From: Selaginella moellendorffii
Taxonomy: Eukaryota; Streptophyta; Lycopodiopsida; Selaginellales; Selaginellaceae
Direction of reading: 5' to 3'
Assembly (NCBI RefSeq): GCF_000143415.4
Contig: NW_003314271.1
Coordinates: 2,174,994-2,238,993, forward strand
Length of the DNA: 64,000 nt
The notes under the pieces were generated by a model, which was given only the letters and a program-made list of their open reading frames with translations, did not search any database and was not told the DNA's origin. The translations under genes and the position numbers were made by a program. Of the stretch, positions 57,810 to 64,000 are shown one piece after another; position 1 is the stretch's first letter, and each line of letters begins with the position of its first letter.

Positions 57810-59210
57810 TCATCCCTTGAGGCCCAGAGCAAACGAGAGCTTTGGGCGAGCGTTCTTCTTGCCCAAGATCTTCATTTGCTCCTCTCGCTCCAGCTCCTCT
57901 TCCAGCTTTCTCCTCCGCATTATCTCGTCCTTTCGCCGCTGGATCGCCTCCAGCTCTCGGTACCGCTCCTCCTCTTTTCGAGCTCGCTCTTCCGCCTCTC
58001 GCTTCTGTGCTTCCTCCACTTTCCTTTTGTTGTCCTCCAGCATCCGATCCAAATCTTCCTTGTCTTTGCGCTCTTGCTCCTGGAAAAGAAGAAAACTTTA
58101 GAGGAAGGAAGAAAAACGAGATGAGACAATCACCTCTTTCGTTCGCGTAGCTCTCAAGGCGGCCTCTCGCTCCCTTGCCAGCTGCGCGTTCACGTCCTGG
58201 ATCATCTTCTTGCGGCCTTCGTCGATCCTCATCTGTATTTCCTTTTGGATTTCGTCCGAGTCCAGCACCTCCTGGACCCGTTTCCGGATGGCCTCGTCCA
58301 CTCTCCGAGTGGTTTCCTCCTCAATGAGCTTGAGCTCGGCCTCTTGCTGTCTCCTAGTAATATAGAACCATTAGGATGTTTCACGCAAAGCCAGGCAACT
58401 CCAAATGCGATTTAACTAGTATGCAGAGACGCGTTTTCCAGCCATTCGAAGAGAAACCGATGCTGGAAAAACGCACAAGATCACCACAGCACCTCTTGTA
58501 GAAACCAACCAACCCGGTGTGAAGAGCACCGAAGTGTTCTGCGCTGCCGGATCACCGTGTCTAGAAGAGTTGAGCTCCACTGTACAAAACCATGATTAAC
58601 AGACCGGGGGGGTCCTCAAAGATCTCAATGGCTGCTTTTCTCTTTCTCGACGCTTACCGCTCACTGCCCTCCACAGCAGTGACTTGGGATTCAGTAGCTA
58701 CTAACAGGCGACGAAGAATTCTTCATAGTACTGAGAGCCAGAGGCAAACACACCAACCTTTTCTTTTCGAGGTCTTCTTCTCTGTCTCTGTCTCTGTCTC
58801 GTCTGGATTTGTTAAGGCCGGGGCTACGAGATCTATAGCTCGGTGAGCGAGAGCGGCTTCGGCTTATAGCGCGTCGCTTGGATCTTCTGGGAGATGGTGT
58901 TCTACAAGACAAAAGAGTGTTAGAAATCCAGTATTTTCCATTCTTCGCAGTAGTGGAAGTTTACTCGCAAACGTCCACCGGGTTTTCGTGTAAAAGACGA
59001 GTTCTTTGGGAAGAATCAGTCACAAAGACCAGCCCCAAACGATTCATTCAAAGAGGGCAGCTTCTCAAATCGCTCGACCCGAAAGAAAATCCCCGAAGAA
59101 AATCGATACCTGTGTGGAGAGCGCCTGCTGTTGCGCCGAGCGGGCGGCGATCGGCGCTTCCGGCCCGATGGAGGCGGCGATGGCGACGAGGATCTACTCA
59201 AGCGCGGCAT
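57810..59210 (-). CDS. ARGLU1-like arginine/glutamate-rich nuclear protein
   Basis: Four or five exons join in frame. The N-terminal RS region spans two exons: MPRLSRSSSPSPPPSGRKRR and SPPARRNSRRSPH, then RTPSPRRSKRRAISRSRSRS with a RDRDRDRE run. The conserved helical part is RRQQEAELKLIEEETTRRVD, EAIRKRVQEVLDSDEIQKEI, QMRIDEGRKKMIQDVNAQLA, then LDRMLEDNKRKVEEAQKREA, RYRELEAIQRR and the ending KILGKKNARPKLSFALGLKG. This matches ARGLU1 across its length. ARGLU1 is a splicing and transcription co-factor binding Mediator in animals; the plant form is presumed to be a splicing factor. Start at 59210 follows an AACCCTAAT/CTAGGG-rich leader. A bidirectional promoter is shared with the CBL gene. Confidence 0.92.
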
Positions 59211-59573
59211 CCCACAAGCCCTAGAAAACGGGGAAATTAGGGTTCTCTTCTCTCCTTTTTTCTTTTCTCCCTTTTTTTTCAAAAAAAACACTAGGGTAGG
59301 GTTTTGGGCGCCATCAGTGGAGCTGCAGTGCGATGCTGCCGCCCCAGCTGCGGTGATTGTGAGTACTCCCAGATCGATTCTTTTCGATACCTCTGCTGGA
59401 TTTTTTCGTATTGAGATTTCGATCGCTCGCTCGCGCTTCTGTCCCTCGATCGACGCTGGAATCGTGGGATTGGGCGCCAATGCAGGTCCGCCACGAGCGC
59501 GCATTGGGATAGAATGATGTCGTGGTGCTTTGACCATGCATTAGCTTACCTCTATCATCTCTCGGCTTGCTTC
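59211..59573. promoter_or_regulatory. Bidirectional promoter and leaders between ARGLU1 and CBL
   Basis: 363 bp between divergent ATGs. It contains ATTAGGGTT (59234-59242) and CTAGGGTAGGGTTTT (59293-59307). A likely CBL 5'-UTR intron runs 59359-59485 (gtgagt...atgcag). No TATA box is obvious, which fits housekeeping-type promoters. Confidence 0.5.
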
Positions 59574-60649
59574 ATGGGCTGCTTTGTGTCCAAGGAAGAA
59601 AAGCTTCAGTATGACGTTGAAGACTTTAAATCGATCGCCGAAGACTCTACATGTAGTTTCTCGCTTCTGTTCTTCTTTTTCTTCATTTTTCCTGTGTGTG
59701 ATTCATTGTTGGAATTCGCTGATGGTCTTTCTTTTTTCTTCTCGCAGTCGGTGTCAGCGAGGTCGAGGCTTTATACGAGCTCTTCAAGAAGATAAGCAGC
59801 GCGGTTCTGGACGATGGACTTATCAACAAGGCGAGTTTCTTAGTTTTCTATTCGCTCTTTCCGCATTTTTCTTCAATCATGTAAACTAAAAAACTAATCT
59901 TTGCAGGAGGAATTTAAGTTGGCGCTGTTTAAGAACAGTAGGAAAGAAAGTATGTTCGCCGACAGAGTAAGTGACACTCTAGTGTTTCCCCGTTTTTTTG
60001 TTTTTCTTTTTGTTTGTTTCTTCTTGACAGTCTACTGCTCATTTACAGGTGTTCGATTTATTTGATGTGAAGAGGAATGGTGCTCTTGACTTTGGGGAAT
60101 TTGCGAGAGCGCTGTCGATATTCCATCCGAATGCGCCTGTGGATCAAAAAATAGACTGTGAGTAACTTAGAGTTTATGTTCGTCAGCCGTTTTTATCGTT
60201 TTCCTTTGCTGTGAAGTTGCATTTCAGCTATATGATTTCCGACACGAAGGCTTTATCCAGCGATCAGAGGTGAAGCGAATGGTCGTGGCAACGCTTGCCG
60301 AGTCTGGTGTAAATTTATCCGACGAAGTCGTGGAGAACATTATCGATAAGGTATTCTCTCACGCGCGTATACATGCCTCAAATCTCGCATACTTTCGAAA
60401 TTTTTTCATTGACAGACCTTCGAGGAGGCCGACACGAAGCACGACGGCAAAATCGACAAGGACGAGTGGAGGAGCCTCGTTCAGCACCATCCGTCGCTCT
60501 TGAAAAACATGAACCTCCCGTATCTGAAGTAAGCTTTAAGTTTCCGGCTAGCTGTGATTCCCAAACTTTTGGTTTGTTTTGTATACTCCAGGGACATCAC
60601 CACTACTTTCCCGAGCTTTATATTCTACTCCCAAGTTGAGGACACATAA
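59574..60649 (+). CDS. Calcineurin B-like calcium sensor (CBL1/9 type)
   Basis: Eight or so small exons join to about 210 residues. [11 protein letters not shown] is an N-myristoylation/palmitoylation signal (MGCxxS) that anchors CBL1/CBL9-type sensors to the plasma membrane. Next come [20 protein letters not shown] then [14 protein letters not shown] (the unusual first EF hand), [60 protein letters not shown] then [11 protein letters not shown], and the C-terminal [18 protein letters not shown] with the FPSF site phosphorylated by CIPKs. The intron after KID ends at 60216 (gtgaag), not at the nearer ttcag. An in-frame ATG at 59514 would add 20 residues. Likely partner type: the CIPK at 31.6 kb. 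Confidence 0.92.
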
Positions 60650-61346
60650 GTGAAGGTGATTCGATTCTTTTCCTTTAAACTTTTCCGTAGCTTTGCTTGC
60701 ATTTTCTCTTTGGAGGAACTCCTTTAAAAGAGTTGTGTAGAAATCGCCTGTAACGTTTCATCGATTGACTTGTTTATGGCTTTCGCAGTCTTCCCGAATT
60801 AAATGAAGCACTATCTCCCATCTCTCCTCCAGGCCGAGTTTTTTTTCTATGCGGCAGCGTGCAAAACCAGGCAAGTATCGAATAGGGAGTGTTGACAACA
60901 TTGTCGCGAAGAGCTACGAAAAATTCGTATTTTTATGCCCGCGGTCCCAATGCTTGAAAGGGACGCGAGGCACCGTTGGATGCTCTCATCTAATGACTCG
61001 TGTTTTATCCACGTCACAAAGGGCTTGGCCGTCCACGTGTCATGGGCATGCCCATGGGCTATTTCCATGCATCACGTAACGGAAAGCTCGCGAAATCACA
61101 GGCGTTGGATGCTTAAAGTTCTGGAACTGTTTGCCGTGCAGGGCTGCTCCTAGCCGTCGGATCCAGATTCCGACGGTCGTGTGGCGCATCCGCCGTCCAA
61201 ACCTCGTAAAGGAAGGGCGGCAAACTATTCCGGGTCTTGAGTTTCTTTCTTTGATCATCCTATCAAGTGAGGAAGGGAGACTTCTCTCCTCCCCGTGGAC
61301 AGGGAGAGAGAAGGGTGTGTGGCGCTAGGGTTTGTGGCGCGGGGCG

Positions 61347-63106
61347 ATGGCTTCGTCGGCGGCAGCGTTTGTGGAAGGCGGCGTCCAGGACGCTTGCGAG
61401 GACGCTTGCAGTATCTGCTTGGAGAGCTTCGGCGATGCCGATCCGGCTGTGGTACGCCCCCCTCGAATTATTTTGCTTGGATTGTCTAGGGTCCGATCTA
61501 TGTCGCGAGCCATGGATTGATTGTGTCGTCAAAATTATGCGAATTCTTAGCTCCGCTTTGCAGATTACGTGTTGCAAGCATGAGTATCACCTCCAGTGCA
61601 TTATAGAGTGGTAAGTTTTCTCCTTTTCCTTCGTTTATCTATCTTAGAGGTTTCTCGCAGGTCTCAAAGAAGTAAAGAATGCCCAATGTGTTGGCAAGCT
61701 CTCAGCTTAAAAGACCCAAACAGGTATAGTTTCTACTCTTTTGCTGTCACTTTGGAGCTTTCTCTTCTAACGAACTTCGTTTCCAGCCAAGAATTACTCG
61801 CTGCTGTGGAGCATGAAAGGGCAATTCGCCAGAGCAGGATAGGTGTTTTTCCACCCGAGGGCTACGAACTTCATCGGGTAAGCTAAATCAAAGCCTCAAA
61901 GCTTTTCATGCTTTTAACTTTTTTTCTTCTCTTACACAATCGCAGCTAGCAGCTTATGGTGATGATTCTGACTTCGAAGAACGTATGATGCGCCATCTTA
62001 CGTTTGTGACGATGGGTAGAAGACAATTAGGAAGGAGGGATGGGAATGCAAATGCCGCCAGCGTTAGGCCTCCTTATGGTAATATGCCGCAACAGTTTGT
62101 GATCGTCCCAGCTCATGGGAATGCTCCCAGCAGCGGTGCTGTATCGGTGCCAGCCGGGAGCCTTTCTTTATCTCCATCGACTCCGAGTGTTACTACTTCA
62201 GACCTTCATGGCTCGCCTGTGACCCCTGACAGTGGCTCGTCATCGGTTGATTCAAGCAGCTTGAGGTGATAAATGCTTCTGCTCCTTTTCGCATGCTAAA
62301 AGTCCTTGCATTTCCTTTTACTTGATTTTACTTCTGGCAGGTCTCGAGGATCCCCACGCGTTTCTTTCACCGCTGCTTCCACTGCGGATAGCAACCGAAG
62401 ATCTCCTGAAACTCACTCCTTCTCGGAGTCTTGGAAGTCAAGATGGGCTGCTGCGTCCTCTAGGTGAGCGTTTGAAAGTTTTTTTTTTCTCGTTCTCTTA
62501 CAAGCTTAGCTATGTTATGGTGTTGCAGGTATAAAGAATCTTTCACTAAAACAACAAAAAGCTTTAGGGACAAATTGAGGATGCGAAATGGTAGCACAAT
62601 GGCTGATTTTGGTGCTCGTGCCAGGGAAGTGAGCGCCGGTATGGTCCGAGCTCTCGAACGCATCTCGGTCGAGAAAGAAGAGAACGAAGCGGGAGCGACC
62701 GCCTCTCTCGCTCACCCTGCCGATCCTTCTCGTCAATCAGCAAGCACGGCCCAGCACCAGGATCACGCTGCTACGATCGAGACGACAACTTTCAGCGCTG
62801 CTTTGATCGCTCGAGAAACTCCCGGCCACGAAAGCAGCGAGAACGCTGTCGCCACCACCACCACCACCACCACCACCAGAGGTGCTGTACATAATACGAC
62901 GACTGGTTCTAGCAAGATTGCTCCTCAGTCTCTCACAGACGAAGCGAGAGCTCCGTCCAAAGTAAGAAGAAAATCTCTCCTTTGATCAAGAGTGTTCTAA
63001 CGCGCGCCTTTGGTTTTTTTTTTTAACTTATCTTTGCTAGAACATTGAGGAGAGCACTGTCCCTTCGCTCGAGGGCCAGCAAATCCACTTAGTTATGTCG
63101 ACATGA
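61347..63106 (+). CDS. RING-H2 E3 ubiquitin ligase, RHF1/RHF2 type
   Basis: Eight or so exons join in frame. The N-terminus SAAAFVEGGVQDACEDACSI runs into a RING-H2 finger: CSICLESFGDADPAV, ITCCKHEYHLQCIIEW and SQRSKECPMCWQALSLKDPN, giving C-x2-C...C-x-H-x2-H...C-x2-C. Next come SQELLAAVEHERAIRQSRIG and FEERMMRHL, a Ser/Pro/Thr-rich middle, KSFRDKLRMRNGSTMADFGA, REVSAGMVRALERISVEKEE, and a Thr run of about eight (ACC repeat) before the C-terminus. The FVEGGxQDAC leader and the order of blocks are those of RHF1a/RHF2a, ligases that degrade the cell-cycle inhibitor ICK4/KRP6 in gametogenesis in Arabidopsis. The same target here is only an inference. CTAGGGTTT lies 14 bp before the ATG. Confidence 0.9.
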
Positions 63107-63269
63107 GAGCGCCACACTCTAATAAGCAAAAGAGAGAAGATTTTAAACCCAGTGTTTTGGTGGTTCTTACTATGTAAATAATAACGAGAGTTTTTTTCGT
63201 AAGGTAAAAATATTCTAGGGTTCTAGGGTTTTTGCGTTGGATCGATCGCGATCGCGATCGCGCGTCGCG

Positions 63270-64000
63270 ATGGCTGTGAGGCTCGCGCTGGGGCGCTGCC
63301 CGGGGAATCCCGAAATGCAGGAGGCATCCGGCTTGCCGTGGGGCGCGACGCTCACTCCATTCGCCGCCGAGGACGAGACGGGGCGGCCTTCGTTGCGGGT
63401 GAAATGCGCGGCGCCGCTGCCCCGCTGCGACAGCTGCTGGGGGTACATGAATTTCCTGTGCGAGGTGGATCAATCGGCGTGGTCGTGCGTGCTGTGCGGC
63501 GAGCGGAATTTCCTGTCGCGCGACGCGGCGGATCGGTTTGGCCGGGATGCCAAGGAGCTGAGGTCGTCCTTTGTGGATTTGGAGCTGGAAGGTATGGATC
63601 GGTGGATTCCTGGGAGAATTGCGAGTGATTTGAGTAGTGGAGTTTTCTTTGCAGAGGAGGGCAGCCAGGATCTTAACTTGAGGCCAGTTTATGTGGCAGC
63701 AGTGGATCTATCAGGTGCACATTTTTTTATTTCTTTTTCATTCTAGAGCCATCTAAAGAGCTGATCTCACAGCGTCGGAGGAGTTCCTCGATCTTGTCAA
63801 AAACTCTTTGCTAGCTGCTCTTGAAGGTAACGATCCTCGCTACTAGTTAGTAGCAGTTCTTGGGTTGATGATCGGTTCTATTCCACAGCTATACGTGCTG
63901 GATCCTTGTTTGGTTTGGTAACGTACAGTCATAAGATTGGCCTCTATGATGTGCAGGGCGCTGTCCCTGTCGTCAAGCACGTCGTAATTCCCGCAGACAT
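63270..64000 (+). CDS. SEC23/SEC24-like COPII coat protein (partial, 3' end missing)
   Basis: Four exons are visible before the window ends. Exon 1 starts MAVRLALGRCPGNPEMQ and holds a zinc finger CDSCWGYMNFLCEVDQSAWS then CVLCGERN (C-x2-C, 16 or so, C-x2-C), the Sec23/24 zinc finger. The start of the trunk (vWA-like) domain follows over exons 2-4: LRPVYVAAVDLSASEEFLDL, LLAALEAIRAGSLFGLVTYS and HKIGLYDVQGAVPVVKHVVI. Short N-terminus and TYS...IGLYD favour the plant SEC23-like group. It would act in COPII coat assembly at ER exit sites. The leader has CTAGGGTTCTAGGGTTTTT at 63215-63233 and a GATCGC repeat at 63240-63262. Confidence 0.85.

Noticed and set aside
60235-60640. CBL exon starting after the ttcag at 60226
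   Set aside because: It puts a TGA in frame (ATA TGA); using the AG at 60215-60216 restores the conserved FAFQLYDFR segment.

Overview
The window looks like nuclear DNA of an early land plant, most likely the lycophyte Selaginella moellendorffii or a close relative. Photosystem I subunit O, an intronless pentatricopeptide (PPR) gene, CBL and CIPK calcium-signalling genes, a CYP72-clan P450 and an IAA-amino-acid-hydrolase-like gene place it in plants. Very short introns (mostly about 50-75 bp, GT-AG with one GC-AG) and tight gene spacing fit Selaginella. The species call is an inference from gene style, not from a search.

Layout. 1-11.7 kb: the 3' end of an unidentified gene, an SFT2-like Golgi traffic gene (-), AT-rich DNA with a decayed LTR-element copy split by a MITE-like element, a root-cap-domain fragment, an alpha/beta hydrolase (-) and a large TPR-CHAT protein (+). 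13.4-15.8 kb: copy A of a duplicated block, with an intact small secreted protein gene and a ruined amidohydrolase fused to PPR debris. 17.7-30.9 kb: a retrotransposon nest. An old, dead Ty3/gypsy element (-) is interrupted by a 7.3-kb LTR element (perfect TSD TCTAA, no coding capacity) and by a solo LTR (TSD GGTAG); a second solo LTR of that family (TSD ATCAA) lies just outside. 31.5-34.8 kb: a 14-exon CIPK kinase and PsaO, head to tail. 35.4-38.6 kb: copy B of the duplicated block, with the second secreted-protein gene and an intact ILR1/IAR3-like amidohydrolase. 38.7-39.7 kb: a mosaic of gene fragments. 39.8-50.05 kb: two inverted paralogues of an unrecognised protein family flank an intronless PPR gene, a degenerate homeodomain fragment and a P450. 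50.3-64 kb: gene-dense and mostly housekeeping: a haem-binding-domain membrane protein, an anthranilate-phosphoribosyltransferase-like protein, a macro-domain protein, an unidentified ORF region, ARGLU1, CBL, an RHF-type RING-H2 E3 ligase and a SEC23-like COPII protein that runs off the end.

Links between genes. CBL calcium sensors bind the NAF motif of CIPK kinases, and one of each is present about 26 kb apart. SFT2-like and SEC23-like proteins both act in ER/Golgi vesicle traffic, but there is no operon-like logic here. The less familiar items are the pair of secreted-peptide-like genes with an identical C-terminal block, the inverted pair of unknown paralogues, and the plant TPR-CHAT protein with an intact His/Cys pair. 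All exon limits were read by eye from splice signals and frame continuity; no alignments or searches were run.
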